In this document: positions 27,215 through 37,961 of the stretch, one piece after another
Numbering within the stretch: position 1 is the first letter of the stretch
Layout of the letters: each line of letters opens with the position of its first letter
DNA from: Saprospiraceae bacterium
GTDB taxonomy: Bacteria > Bacteroidota > Bacteroidia > Chitinophagales > Saprospiraceae
DNA: 64,000 bases
Direction of reading: 5' to 3'
NCBI GenBank assembly: GCA_016714445.1
Contig: JADJNF010000009.1
Span: 496,001 to 560,000 of the forward strand
Made by a program: the position numbers and the translations under genes
Notes under the pieces: generated by a model
Told to the model about the DNA's origin: nothing
The model's input: only the letters and a program-made list of their open reading frames with translations
The model's database searches: none

Positions 27215-30200
27215 TTACTGATTGCTGTTCAGAACTACCCTTTTCGTCACATCCGGTAAACCTTCTGCTCTCACCCGAATGAGATACATTCCATTGGCAA
27301 AAGCACTCAGATCCATTTCTTCCTTTACTTTGCTTGCTTCAACATTTGTGGATCGAAGAAGTTTACCCTGCAGATTGTACATGTCTAATTGCACTTGTCG
27401 CTTGCCGTAAGAACCCAAATCCAATGATATTATTCCAGTCGTCGGATTCGGCATGATGGTGAAATCAGCGGCTGTAAGTAAATCTTCCTGGGTATTAATC
27501 GTTGGTTTCGTGATATTTCCACCAGTCACACTCACATTGGCAAAATTAGCTATTACAGTACTATTGGCGGTGTAATTGGTCACCACAAGACCCACTTCGA
27601 TACAATTGCCCATAACAATAGTCTGTGTTCCGCTAAACGACCAGGAAGTTCCGTTTTGAGAAATATACATTGTAAACTGATTTCCGGTACGGGTGATGCG
27701 TAGCCAGTATCTGTTCTGACTCGGGAACTGTTGCGGGTATGCAGCTGCACCTGTTGTTGTACGGAATTCTCTTCTGCTGAAAGCACCAAGATTGGTCATC
27801 AGTTGCGCTTTTTTGGCACCGGCTGCATTGCTTTCCCGCATGGTAACTCCTGCCCAGCCTAGACCAAGTGGAGTGATGCTGGTCACCTGTGCTGTGATAC
27901 TGCCATTGCCGCAAAGATCGTACTGAGCAAAAGCCAGTGCATCACTGGTGAAGGAATTGGGATAGTAACAATTGCTACTTGTGGCGGTAAATACCTTTGA
28001 TGTGAAATTATAAGTAAAATTATTTCCTGTATTACATCCTACTCCATTGGTTTCAGCGGTCCAGCCGCATGGCAAAGGCAGGGTTGTTATGCTGGCTGAA
28101 GTGGTTGCCGTACAATTGTTCATATCAGTAACTATTACTGTATACGTTCCTACTCCTAAACCATTGATGTCCTGCGCAGTACTGGTGTTTGACCATAGAT
28201 AACTATAGGTTGGGGTACCACCACTTACCGTTAGATCGATCGAACCAATATTTCCTCCAACACATGTGGCCACGGTTGTAGTGGTCAATATCATGGCTGT
28301 AGATTGGCTAACTACCGCAGATGTCGTTTTAGAACATCCATTTGAATCTGTTACGGTAACTGTATATGTGCCTCCTGCTAAACCTGATATATCTTGCGAT
28401 ATTGCGCCATTTGTCCATAAGTAAGTATATGACATTGTTCCACCAAGAACGGTAAGGTCAATTATCCCTGTGGCTCCACCTGTACATGATGGGGTGGTTG
28501 TTGTGCTTAATACCATGGCGGCAGGTTCGGTAATGGTGGCCGATGCTGTTTTTATACATCCGTTATCATCGGTCACGGAGATAGCATACGTTCCCGCAGG
28601 AAGGCTGCTGATCATATATCCTGAAGCCTGATTATTGGCGGTTCCGTCATTGGCGGCAGGGCCATCCCAGATTATGTCATAAGGTGCTGTACCTCCGGTT
28701 ATCGTCAGAGTAACTTTACCACTGCCTCCATTGCAAAGCACATTTGTTGGTGTGGCTGTAGCTGCAAGGACGGCAGGCTCGGTGATGGTGGCCGATGCTG
28801 TTTTTATACATCCATTTTCATCGGTGACGGAGATGGCGTACGTTCCCGCAGGAAGGCTGCTGATCATATAACCTGAAGCCTGATTATTGGCGGTTCCGTC
28901 ATTGGCGGCAGGGCCATCCCAGGTGATGTCATAAGGTGCTGTACCTCCGGTTATAGTCAGGGTAACTTTGCCGCTGCCTCCATTGCATAATACGTTTGTT
29001 GGTGTGGCTGTAGCTGCCAGCACGGCGGGTTCGGTAATGGTGGCCGATGCTGTTTTTATACATCCGTTTTCATCGGTCACGGAGATAGCATACGTTCCCG
29101 CAGGAAGGCTGCTGATCATATATCCTGAAGCCTGATTATTGGCAGTTCCGTCATTGGCGGCAGGACCATCCCAGGTGATGTCATAAGGTGATGTACCTCC
29201 CGTTATAGTCAGGGTAACTTTACCACTGCCTCCATTGCATAATACGTTTGTTGGTGTGGCTGTAGCTGCCAGCACGGCAGGCTCGGTGATGGTGGCAGAT
29301 GCTGTTTTTATACATCCGTTATCATCGGTCACGGAGATGGCATACGTTCCCGCAGGAAGGCTGCTGATCATATATCCTGAAGCTTGATTATTGGCGGTTC
29401 CGTCATTGGCGGCGGGACCATCCCAGGTTATGTCATAAGGTGCTGTACCTCCGGTTATCGTCAGGGTAACTTTACCACTGCCTCCATTGCATAATACGTT
29501 TGTTGGTGTGGCTGTAGCTGCAAGGACGGCAGGTTCGGTGATGGTGGCCGATGCTGTTTTTATACATCCGTTATCATCGGTCACAGAGATGGCATACGTT
29601 CCCGCAGGAAGGCTGCTGATCATATAACCTGAAGCCTGATTATTGGCGGTTCCGTCATTGGCGGCAGGGCCATCCCAGGTGATGTCATAAGGTGCTGTAC
29701 CTCCCGTTATAGTCAGGGTAACTTTACCGTTGCCTCCATTGCAAAGCACGTTTGTTGGTGTGGCTGTAGCTGCCAGCACGGCAGGCTCGGTGATGGTGGC
29801 CGATGCTGTTTTTATACATCCGTTATCATCGGTCACAGAGATAGCATACGTTCCCGCAGGAAGGCTGCTGATCATATATCCTGAAACCTGATTATTGGCA
29901 GTTCCGTCATTGGCGGCAGGGCCATCCCAGGTGATGTCATAAGGTGCTGTACCTCCGGTTATCGTCAGGATAACTTTGCCGCTGCCTCCATTGCAAAGCA
30001 CATTCGTTGGTGTGGCTGTTGCTGCAAGGACAACAGGTTCGGTAATGGTGGCCGATGCTGTTTTTATACATCCATTTTCATCGGTCACGGAGATGGCATA
30101 CGTTCCCGCAGGAAGGCTGCTGATCATATATCCTGAAGCCTGGTTATTGGCGGTTCCGTCATTGGCTGCGGGACCATCCCAGGTTATATCATAAGGTGAT

Positions 30201-33200
30201 GTACCTCCCGTTATAGTCAGGGTAACTTTGCCGCTGCCTCCATTGCATAATACGTTTGTTGGGGTGGCTGTAGCTGCCAGCACGGCGGGTTCGGTAATGG
30301 TGGCCGATGCTGTTTTTATACATCCATTATCATCGGTCACGGAGATAGCATACGTTCCCGCAGGAAGGCTGCTGATCATGTATCCTGAAGCCTGATTATT
30401 GGCGGTTCCGTCATTGGCGGCGGGGCCATCCCAGGTTATGTCATAAGGTGCTGTACCTCCGGTTATCGTCAGGGTAACTTTGCCGCTGCCTCCATTGCAT
30501 AATACGTGTGTCGGTGTGGCCGTCGCTGCCAGCACGGCAGGTTGGGTGATGGTGGCCGATGCTGTTTTTATACATCCGTTATCGTCGGTCACGGAGATAG
30601 CATACGTTCCCGCAGGAAGGCTGCTGATCATGTATCCTGAAGCCTGATTATTGGCGGTTCCGTCATTGGCGGCGGGGCCATCCCAGGTGATGTCATAAGG
30701 TGCTGTACCTCCGGTTATAGTCAGGGTAACTTTGCCGCTGCCTCCATTGCAAAGCACATTCGTTGGGCTGGCTGTAGCTGCAAGGACAACAGGTTCGGTA
30801 ATGGTGGCCGATGCTGTTTTTATACATCCATTATCATCGGTCACGGAGATAGCATAGGTTCCCGCAGGAAGGCTGCTGATCATATAACCTGAAGCCTGAT
30901 TATTGGCGGTTCCGTCATTGGCGGCGGGGCCATCCCAGGTGATGTCATAAGGTGCTGTACCTCCGGTTATCGTCAGGGTAACTTTGCCGCTGCCTCCATT
31001 GCATAATACGTTTGTTGGTGTGGCTGTAGCTGCAAGGACAACAGGTTCGGTGATGGTGGCCGATGCTGTTTTTATACATCCGTTATCATCGGTCACAGAG
31101 ATGGCATACGTTCCCGCAGGAAGGCTGCTGATCATGTATCCTGAAGCCTGATTATTGGCGGTTCCGTCATTGGCGGCAGGGCCATCCCAGGTTATGTCAT
31201 AAGGTGCTGTACCTCCGGTTATCGTCAGGGTAACTTTACCACTGCCTCCATTGCATAATACGTTTGTTGGTGTGGCTGTAGCTGCAAGGACGGCAGGCTC
31301 TGTGATGGTGGCCGATGCTGTTTTTATACATCCATTTTCATCGGTCACGGAGATAGCATACGTTCCCGCAGGAAGGCTGCTGATCATATATCCTGAAGCC
31401 TGATTATTGGCGGTTCCGTCATTGGCGGCGGGGCCATCCCAGGTTATGTCATAAGGTGCTGTACCTCCGGTTATCGTCAGGGTAACTTTACCACTGCCTC
31501 CATTGCAAAGCACATTTGTTGGTGTGGCTGTCACTGCCACAACGCCAGGTTCGGTAATGGTGGCCGATGCTGTTTTTATACATCCATTTTCATCGGTCAC
31601 GGAGATAGCATACGTTCCCGCAGGAAGGCTGCTGATCATATATCCTGAAGCCTGATTATTGGCGGTTCCGTCATTGGCGGCAGGGCCATCCCAGGTTATG
31701 TCATAAGGTGATATACCTCCGGTTATAGTCAGGGTGATTGTACCATCGCTGTTGCATATAACATTTGTTGGTGTGGCTGTCGCTGCGAGCAAAACAGGCT
31801 CGGTGATCGTTGCAGATGTAGTCTTGGTACAGATATTTGCATCCGTTACGGTTACTGTATAGGTCCCGGCAGCCAAGCCGGAGCGGTCCTGCGTTGTCGC
31901 ACCTCCTGTCCAGGAATACATATAGCCACCTGTTCCACCTGAGACCATCAGGTCTATTGTACCCGTTGCTGCCCCGTTACATAACACATCCACATTGGTC
32001 TCGGTCAATACTATGGCACTTGGTTGTGTAATCGTTGCAGATGTAGTCTTGGTACAGATATTTGCATCCGTTACGGTTACTGTATAGGTCCCGGCAGCCA
32101 AGCCGGAGCGGTCCTGCGTTGTCGCACCTCCCGTCCAGGAATATATATAGCCACCTGTTCCACCTGAGACCATCAGGTCTATTGTTCCAGTTGCTGCCCC
32201 GTTACATAACACATCCACATTGGTCTCGGTCAATACTATGGCACTTGGTTGTGTAATCGTTGCAGATGTAGTCTTGGTACAGATATTTGCATCCGTTACG
32301 GTTACCGTATAGGTCCCGGCAGCCAAGCCGGAGCGGTCCTGCGTTGTCGCACCTCCTGTCCAGGAATACATATAGCCACCTGCTCCACCTGAGACCATCA
32401 GGTCTATTGTTCCAGTTGCTGCCCCGTTACATAGCACATCCACATTGGTCTCGGTCAATACTATTGCACTTGGTTGTGTAATCGTTGCAGATGTAGTCTT
32501 GGTACAGATATTTGCATCCGTTACGGTTACTGTATAGGTCCCGGCAGCCAAGCCGGAGCGGTCCTGCGTTGTCGCACCTCCCGTCCAGGAATATATATAG
32601 CCACCTGTTCCACCTGAGACCATCAGGTCTATTGTTCCAGTTGCTGCCCCGTTACATAACACATCCACATTGGTCTCGGTCAATACTATTGCACTTGGTT
32701 GTGTAATCGTTGCAGATGTAGTCTTGGTACAGATATTTGCATCCGTTACGGTTACTGTATAGGTCCCGGCAGCCAAGCCGGAGCGGTCCTGCGTTGTCGC
32801 ACCTCCTGTCCAGGAATACATATAGCCACCTGTTCCACCTGAGACCATCAGGTCTATTGTTCCCGTTGCTGCCCCGTTACATAACACATCCACATTGGTC
32901 TCGGTCAATACTATGGCACTTGGTTGTGTAATCGTTGCAGATGTAGTCTTTGTACAGCCATTTGCATCCGTTACGGTTACCGTATAGGTCCCGGCAGCCA
33001 AGCCGGAGCGGTCCTGCGTTGTCGCACCTCCCGTCCAGGAATACATATAGCCACCTGTCCCACCGGAGACCATCAGGTCTATTGTACCCGTTGCTGCCCC
33101 GTTACATAACACATCCACATTGGTCTCGGTCAATAGTATGGCACCTGGTTGAGTGATGGTGACAGAAACCGATGATGTGCTGCATGATGCATCTGTAACA

Positions 33201-36200
33201 GTAACCGTATAAGTGCCCGCAGCCAATCCTGATCTATCCTGAGAAGTCTGACCCGTATTCCAGTTATATGTATAAGGTATTGAGCCGCCGGTTACCATCA
33301 GATCAATAGTTCCCGTTGAGTTGCCATTACACAGTACATCGACCTTTGTTGTGCTAAGTGATAGCATCGAACAGGCCACCACTGAATTAACAGTGACCGG
33401 TGTGGTTCGGAATGGAGAATATATAAAATCATTGAGTGAATACACAATACCTGCCGGAGTAGGCGAAGTACCTCGTAAAGTGGTTTCTTTTAATAACCCA
33501 ACGCCGGTGCCTCCCGGATTGGTGCTATATGTAGGACCGGAAGCTGCACCCCAGTAATTGTTTCTAAAATTGTAATTATTTAGATTATCAGCCAGACCTC
33601 CTAATGTATTAGGTGCAATCCCTGCAATATGGGTAACCCCATGTCCTCCCGTTAAACTATAAAAATTATTGTTGGTTATTGTTCTGGTATCAAATGATTC
33701 CTGCCAGCCGGTAATGTCAATGGCTAAAGCATTATTAGAAGCAGAAACATCATTATACGTTATTGAAACACCCAGAATATTGGTTTGCAACATGGTAATG
33801 CCTCCGATTCCTGCAAAGTTTCCTGTATTTGCATTGGTTATCTTATTGTGGGTAATGTTGGCACCATTGGAATAATAAAATGCTCCCGCAGAAAAACCTA
33901 TCTGTATTCCAGCATTCAAAGTCTGATCAATTCTATTTCCGGATACGGTCAAAAGTCCGGGAGAAACGACTGTGCCGACACTCGGGAAATCCCAGTTATT
34001 ATTCCCTCCCTGACCCACACATAATATACCTGCCCACCTGGTATTTATGATGGTATTATCAAAAATATTAAAATGATAACCTGCCTGTGCCAGCCAAATC
34101 GCTGAAACAGGCCCCAAAGTGCACGAACCCGGATTATAAGATCCTATATTTTCAAATTTATTGCCTGTGATTTCCCAAACACTCCTGTCTATAGCACCAT
34201 CACTTGGATGATCATCCGTTTTAATACCATGACCGTATGTGCCCAGAACATAATTATTTTTGATGGTCACATTTGATGTTTGGGTTCCGGCATTGGAATT
34301 ATAAAAAGCATTGACAGGTACATTTTGCAACTCAAGCCCTTGAATGGTTATATTATTACCCGTAGCAATACGGAATCCATAACCGGTTAATACTGCAGCA
34401 GAATTACAATATGAGCCTGTTGCAGAAGTAATGATCAAATTGGTTTTACCGCTTACAACAAGATAATTCTGTGCTGATACCCCACCGGTAATACAATTGG
34501 CTACCACCGATGGATTGGCATAAGTACCATCAGTGATATACACCACATCCCCATTTCCGGCCGCATTGATCGCTGACTGGATGGTAGTGTAAGCTCCGCC
34601 CGCAGTGTTGTATGTATTACAATTCACCACTACCTGCGCTGGTGGTGTGCCTCCTGATGGATTCACCCATCGGGCTACGCCTATGGTTCCTGCACTGATA
34701 ACTAAGTTATATGTTGAGCCAATACCTGAGCATCCATTGGCATCTGTTGAAGATACTACTATCGGGAAAGTACCTGATACTGCTGGTGTTCCATGTAAAA
34801 GTCCTGAAGTACTCAAAGTTAAACCTGCAGGTAAAGCACTGGACGTACTAAAGGTATACGGTGCTGTGCCTCCTGATGCATTAAATGATCTGCTGAATGG
34901 CAGCAGTTGTGTGGCTGCTGCAGATGACGGGTTGGCAACGGTTAATTCCACACCCACCCCCTGGATTAAAAAGGTATAAGGGTCTTCATCCGCATCATTA
35001 CTGCGAACGGTCACTGTACAGGTTTTTGTTCCGGCCGAAGCAGGGTCAAATTGGATCGTAAATGTTTGTACACCGCTGGCAGCGACAGTGCCATTATTGG
35101 TCAGGTCAGTGGTGATGCTAAAATCAGTGGTATTGCTGATGGCAAGGGCATCCGCACCAAAAGTGAGCACTCCACTTCCGTTATTTTCCGCACGGAAGGT
35201 GCTGCCGGAAGTCCCTCCAGACACACAGACATTACCGAAATCGGTATTTAACGCAATAGAAATAGTGGTGGAGCCATCTGTGATGTCAGCGTTATCTGCA
35301 TTGTTCCTGACGTTGAGTTCCGGACATGTTGTAACATTAACCATTGCTGACCCACAGGATCCTGGAATAACACAACCTCCTTCTCCTCGTACAAAATACG
35401 TTGTTGTTGAACCTGGAGAAACTACAAAAGTAGTACCCGCAGTTGTTCCTACGAGCGTACCGCCACATGAACCGGAATAAATGCTCCATGCCGTAGCACT
35501 ATTCAGCGTTCCTGTAATGGTAAGTGTTGAACTTCCACCCGCACAAATTGGCGTGGTTGCAGCAACTGTGGGTACTGTTGGACTTGTACATGATGAACAG
35601 CTAAATGTACACGCAATAGGAAGAGTAAAGGCAGTTGCGTCATTGACAGTCCAGTTCGCGGAGTTAAAAATCGCTGTTCTCAGATTTGTAGGAGACTCTG
35701 CCGATACAACACAATTATAGATCGCATTATCCACCTCAGGTGTAATGGCCATTGAATTGGTCGCATTCAGAGCGGCAGGTAAAGTAGATAAACTATTAGA
35801 ATTAAATGTACATTGGCTGAGCGTTGCTTCCCAAGCATTTCCTGCATTCACATTCATGCTTATTCCTGTTATCAACGTAGGAGCAGCCAAGGTTCCTTGA
35901 AAGGCGAAAATTTGATCTCCACCATTAATTAAGCTCATCCATTCGGTTGGAGTAGCTATATTATTTACAAGTCCGACAATAGATCCTGATGATGCCAATA
36001 AGTTTGCTTTACACTGAATTCTAACTTGAGTACCACAAGGTAGGGCAGATGTCGAAGTCCAAGAAATCGCTCCATCAGAGTAAGAACCCGTGCTAGGCCC
36101 ACATGGATTTGCGGATTGAAACCCTGTAATGTCAACACCCGAACACCAACCAAAATCCGTGAATTTAATATTGGTACCAGACGTTATGTCACGAAGGAGT

Positions 36201-36382
36201 ACAAAGCTGAAATCATCCTCTACTATACTCTCAGAATTGTAGCCAACAATGGCAATATCGCCTGCCACTAATGTGGTCTGACTGTATATTGTGGAAGAAC
36301 TTAGAAAAGTAGAAAATACGAATAAAAGTAAAGCAGATTTGAAAAACCTTGTTGTGTTAATTTTGGAGTAATTAAAAATCAT
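27215..36382 (-). CDS. Giant SprB-repeat T9SS surface protein
   Basis: This encodes a 3055-residue secreted protein. After the signal peptide (ends SSTIYSQ) come an LTD-like N-terminal domain (about 35-245), a cysteine-bearing Ig-like part and a choice-of-anchor D-like domain (NNADNADITDGS). A putative-Ig domain (LPAGLTLSTSGLLHGTP) and a right-handed beta-helix (TIQSAINAAGNGDVVYITDG) follow. About 22 SprB-like repeats span about 1005-2765: 7 of ~75 residues, 13 of 84, then 2 diverged. The C-terminus is the shared lectin-like block and a type A sorting domain. SprB repeats occur in the gliding adhesin SprB, so a mobile adhesin role is plausible but inferred. It is the largest gene of the window. 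Confidence 0.88.
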   Translation of the reverse strand: MIFNYSKINTTRFFKSALLLFVFSTFLSSSTIYSQTTLVAGDIAIVGYNSESIVEDDFSFVLLRDITSGTNIKFTDFGWCSGVDITGFQSANPCGPSTGSYSDGAISWTSTSALPCGTQVRIQCKANLLASSGSIVGLVNNIATPTEWMSLINGGDQIFAFQGTLAAPTLITGISMNVNAGNAWEATLSQCTFNSNSLSTLPAALNATNSMAITPEVDNAIYNCVVSAESPTNLRTAIFNSANWTVNDATAFTLPIACTFSCSSCTSPTVPTVAATTPICAGGSSTLTITGTLNSATAWSIYSGSCGGTLVGTTAGTTFVVSPGSTTTYFVRGEGGCVIPGSCGSAMVNVTTCPELNVRNNADNADITDGSTTISIALNTDFGNVCVSGGTSGSTFRAENNGSGVLTFGADALAISNTTDFSITTDLTNNGTVAASGVQTFTIQFDPASAGTKTCTVTVRSNDADEDPYTFLIQGVGVELTVANPSSAAATQLLPFSRSFNASGGTAPYTFSTSSALPAGLTLSTSGLLHGTPAVSGTFPIVVSSTDANGCSGIGSTYNLVISAGTIGVARWVNPSGGTPPAQVVVNCNTYNTAGGAYTTIQSAINAAGNGDVVYITDGTYANPSVVANCITGGVSAQNYLVVSGKTNLIITSATGSYCNSAAVLTGYGFRIATGNNITIQGLELQNVPVNAFYNSNAGTQTSNVTIKNNYVLGTYGHGIKTDDHPSDGAIDRSVWEITGNKFENIGSYNPGSCTLGPVSAIWLAQAGYHFNIFDNTIINTRWAGILCVGQGGNNNWDFPSVGTVVSPGLLTVSGNRIDQTLNAGIQIGFSAGAFYYSNGANITHNKITNANTGNFAGIGGITMLQTNILGVSITYNDVSASNNALAIDITGWQESFDTRTITNNNFYSLTGGHGVTHIAGIAPNTLGGLADNLNNYNFRNNYWGAASGPTYSTNPGGTGVGLLKETTLRGTSPTPAGIVYSLNDFIYSPFRTTPVTVNSVVACSMLSLSTTKVDVLCNGNSTGTIDLMVTGGSIPYTYNWNTGQTSQDRSGLAAGTYTVTVTDASCSTSSVSVTITQPGAILLTETNVDVLCNGAATGTIDLMVSGGTGGYMYSWTGGATTQDRSGLAAGTYTVTVTDANGCTKTTSATITQPSAIVLTETNVDVLCNGAATGTIDLMVSGGTGGYMYSWTGGATTQDRSGLAAGTYTVTVTDANICTKTTSATITQPSAIVLTETNVDVLCNGAATGTIDLMVSGGTGGYIYSWTGGATTQDRSGLAAGTYTVTVTDANICTKTTSATITQPSAIVLTETNVDVLCNGAATGTIDLMVSGGAGGYMYSWTGGATTQDRSGLAAGTYTVTVTDANICTKTTSATITQPSAIVLTETNVDVLCNGAATGTIDLMVSGGTGGYIYSWTGGATTQDRSGLAAGTYTVTVTDANICTKTTSATITQPSAIVLTETNVDVLCNGAATGTIDLMVSGGTGGYMYSWTGGATTQDRSGLAAGTYTVTVTDANICTKTTSATITEPVLLAATATPTNVICNSDGTITLTITGGISPYDITWDGPAANDGTANNQASGYMISSLPAGTYAISVTDENGCIKTASATITEPGVVAVTATPTNVLCNGGSGKVTLTITGGTAPYDITWDGPAANDGTANNQASGYMISSLPAGTYAISVTDENGCIKTASATITEPAVLAATATPTNVLCNGGSGKVTLTITGGTAPYDITWDGPAANDGTANNQASGYMISSLPAGTYAISVTDDNGCIKTASATITEPVVLAATATPTNVLCNGGSGKVTLTITGGTAPYDITWDGPAANDGTANNQASGYMISSLPAGTYAISVTDDNGCIKTASATITEPVVLAATASPTNVLCNGGSGKVTLTITGGTAPYDITWDGPAANDGTANNQASGYMISSLPAGTYAISVTDDNGCIKTASATITQPAVLAATATPTHVLCNGGSGKVTLTITGGTAPYDITWDGPAANDGTANNQASGYMISSLPAGTYAISVTDDNGCIKTASATITEPAVLAATATPTNVLCNGGSGKVTLTITGGTSPYDITWDGPAANDGTANNQASGYMISSLPAGTYAISVTDENGCIKTASATITEPVVLAATATPTNVLCNGGSGKVILTITGGTAPYDITWDGPAANDGTANNQVSGYMISSLPAGTYAISVTDDNGCIKTASATITEPAVLAATATPTNVLCNGGNGKVTLTITGGTAPYDITWDGPAANDGTANNQASGYMISSLPAGTYAISVTDDNGCIKTASATITEPAVLAATATPTNVLCNGGSGKVTLTITGGTAPYDITWDGPAANDGTANNQASGYMISSLPAGTYAISVTDDNGCIKTASATITEPAVLAATATPTNVLCNGGSGKVTLTITGGTSPYDITWDGPAANDGTANNQASGYMISSLPAGTYAISVTDENGCIKTASATITEPAVLAATATPTNVLCNGGSGKVTLTITGGTAPYDITWDGPAANDGTANNQASGYMISSLPAGTYAISVTDENGCIKTASATITEPAVLAATATPTNVLCNGGSGKVTLTITGGTAPYDIIWDGPAANDGTANNQASGYMISSLPAGTYAISVTDDNGCIKTASATITEPAAMVLSTTTTPSCTGGATGIIDLTVLGGTMSYTYLWTNGAISQDISGLAGGTYTVTVTDSNGCSKTTSAVVSQSTAMILTTTTVATCVGGNIGSIDLTVSGGTPTYSYLWSNTSTAQDINGLGVGTYTVIVTDMNNCTATTSASITTLPLPCGWTAETNGVGCNTGNNFTYNFTSKVFTATSSNCYYPNSFTSDALAFAQYDLCGNGSITAQVTSITPLGLGWAGVTMRESNAAGAKKAQLMTNLGAFSRREFRTTTGAAAYPQQFPSQNRYWLRITRTGNQFTMYISQNGTSWSFSGTQTIVMGNCIEVGLVVTNYTANSTVIANFANVSVTGGNITKPTINTQEDLLTAADFTIMPNPTTGIISLDLGSYGKRQVQLDMYNLQGKLLRSTNVEASKVKEEMDLSAFANGMYLIRVRAEGLPDVTKRVVLNSNQ
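28515..31790 (-). repeat. 13 tandem 252-bp coding repeats
   Basis: Thirteen copies of an 84-codon SprB-like unit (VLCNGGSGKVTLTITGGT, YDITWDGPAANDGTANNQ, AGTYAISVTD-NGC) occur with exact 252-bp spacing, apart from a slightly shorter first copy. The copies differ at only a few positions, many synonymous, pointing to recent unequal exchange or gene conversion. Confidence 0.9.
31795..33360 (-). repeat. Seven tandem ~225-bp coding repeats
   Basis: Seven copies of a 75-codon SprB unit (VDVLCNGAATGTIDLMVSGG, TTQDRSGLAAGTYTVTVTDA). Six are nearly identical at the DNA level, and the N-terminal one is diverged. They form a separate expansion from the 252-bp array. Confidence 0.9.
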
Positions 36383-36520
36383 AAAATTTTGGTTAATTAA
36401 AAATGAAAATAGATTGAGGTTTTCTTTTGGATTGAATTAAATTTTGGAAATAAGGCACAAAATATAAAAAAAACTTTTATGATGTTGTTTGCCCCTCAAT
36501 ATATTAATTCTTAATTGACT

Positions 36521-36580
36521 TTAACCGTAAATATGCATTAGAAAATCTATTACGAATTCTAATGCATAATTACGGTTTAA
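36521..36580. repeat. 60-bp palindromic element, intact copy
   Basis: TTAACCGTAAATATGCATTA followed by AGAAAATCTATTACGAA and the opposite arm ending TTACGGTTTAA. It is identical to the two halves found at 26721-26893. It lies about 140 bp upstream of the giant gene and could be a small MITE. Confidence 0.75.
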
Positions 36581-36690
36581 TAGATTGGGCTAAAGAATTG
36601 GGGTTAATACATCACAATATATCTCAAATAATCAATGAAAAACTCAACTTAAATTTTCATGTTTTTATAAATCAGAATATTATCAGCAAA

Positions 36691-36782
36691 CCCGCCTGAC
36701 TCCTACGTAGTATGCGGGCAGGTCAACAACCCCGCCTGACTCCTACGTAGTTGCCAGGTCGGCAAATCAGCAACCCCGCCTG
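36691..36782. repeat. Two and a half CCCGCCTG hairpins next to IS110
   Basis: Hairpins at 36691-36722 and 36731-36762 (CCCGCCTGACTCCTACGTAG and arm), then a half copy CCCGCCTG at 36775-36782. The half copy's partner (GACCACTACATAGTAGGCGG) resumes at 38216 on the other side of the IS110 element. Confidence 0.75.
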
Positions 36783-36898
36783 TTTTCTATGGTTTGACCA
36801 AGTATTAATTGATAATTTTTTAATACATAAATGACTTTTTTGGGTTAATAAAATTGGATTTATATGTCCTGTTCACAGAGTTATCCACATTCTAAAAT

Positions 36899-37924
36899 TT
36901 ATGCTGCAAATTTGAACGAATAATCTGCTGTGTATTTGGTTTTATTTTTAATACACGCAAAGAGTGTTTTTAATATTTTATTTCTTACATTGTTGATTGC
37001 AAGCATTTTGTTCTTCTTCTCCTCTGTGATTTTTCTTTGGTAATATGCTGCGAATGCATTTTTTCCGCCAATGCTTGCTAATGCTCCCAGATGTAGTAGC
37101 GTTTTTAATGTCTTGTTGGCAATAGGTGATACTTTGTCTTTGCCTTTATACCTTCCTGATTCCTTACCAAACGGTACTACTCCGCAATAACTTCCTAAGG
37201 CTTTTGCTGATTCAAATTTATTGAAATTATTGGTTGCGCAAATAAAAGCTATTGCTATAATCTTGCCTACACCCGGCACTGATTGAGCAATCTTATAATT
37301 GTCATAAAACGCTGTATTGCTTTTTATTAAATCTAACATTTCAGCTTCAATTTTCTCAATGGCATCTTCCAAATTTTTTACAATTGGTTCATCGATTTTG
37401 TTTAATTTCTTTAAAAGATCTTTACTTATAAATTTTTTGTTGTCATCATTGGCTTGTGTCAGCTGGGACTTTATTCTCACCAGTTGTGCTCTTTTGGTAT
37501 TCAAACCTTTAAGTTCTGTCAACATCTTATCACACAAGGTATAAGGTTTTAATTTATCTGCAAATCTGAGCCCATAATCTGCGATTCGTTTAGCATCAAT
37601 TTTATCATTTTTACCCCGGCTGATCCCAGTACTATTCTTTATTTCAAGACCAGAAACAACATACATATTTAGCTTGTGTCCCGCCAAACATTCAATAAGA
37701 AGGTTGCCGTAGATACCTGTATGTTCCATAATAAAATCTATTGAATGTATCGACTTATTTTCTTTTGCAAACTTTTTAACAAATGACAAAACTTCTTTGA
37801 TAAATCTATTAAGAGCAGAAGTAGTGTTTTCTACCTCTCTTTCAAGAAGAAAGTCGTTTAGATAACGTAGTGCGAAATTGATCTTGTCTTTAGAAATGTC
37901 TGCCCCGATAGTGAACTTTAACAT
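36899..37924 (-). CDS. IS110-family DEDD recombinase
   Basis: This encodes a 341-residue protein when started at the ATG at 37924 (MLKFTIGADISKDKINFALR). An in-frame start at 37951 is less likely. The RuvC-like DEDD domain has the Asp in IGADISKDK, Glu in FIMEHTGIYG and the Asp pair in KNDKIDAKRIADYGLRF. The C-terminal transposase_20 domain has AQSVPGVGKIIAIAFICATN, LGSYCGVVPFGKESGRYKGK and NKTLKTLLHLGALASIG. A coiled-coil (KIEAEMLDLIKSN) joins them. Enzymes of this family recombine DNA guided by an RNA from their own element. The frame is intact and a candidate guide RNA lies directly upstream. Confidence 0.93.
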   Translation of the reverse strand: MLKFTIGADISKDKINFALRYLNDFLLEREVENTTSALNRFIKEVLSFVKKFAKENKSIHSIDFIMEHTGIYGNLLIECLAGHKLNMYVVSGLEIKNSTGISRGKNDKIDAKRIADYGLRFADKLKPYTLCDKMLTELKGLNTKRAQLVRIKSQLTQANDDNKKFISKDLLKKLNKIDEPIVKNLEDAIEKIEAEMLDLIKSNTAFYDNYKIAQSVPGVGKIIAIAFICATNNFNKFESAKALGSYCGVVPFGKESGRYKGKDKVSPIANKTLKTLLHLGALASIGGKNAFAAYYQRKITEEKKNKMLAINNVRNKILKTLFACIKNKTKYTADYSFKFAA

Positions 37925-37961
37925 GATTAAAATGGTTTTAGGAATTAACAAATTTTAAAAC

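Noticed and set aside
31837..33156. Series of 64-codon plus-strand frames every 225 bp
   Set aside because: They are antisense shadows of the SprB repeats and vary only as the repeats do.
28515..33360. CRISPR-like regularly spaced repeats
   Set aside because: The 225- and 252-bp periods are in-frame protein repeats of an intact gene; there are no 20-40 bp repeats with unique spacers.
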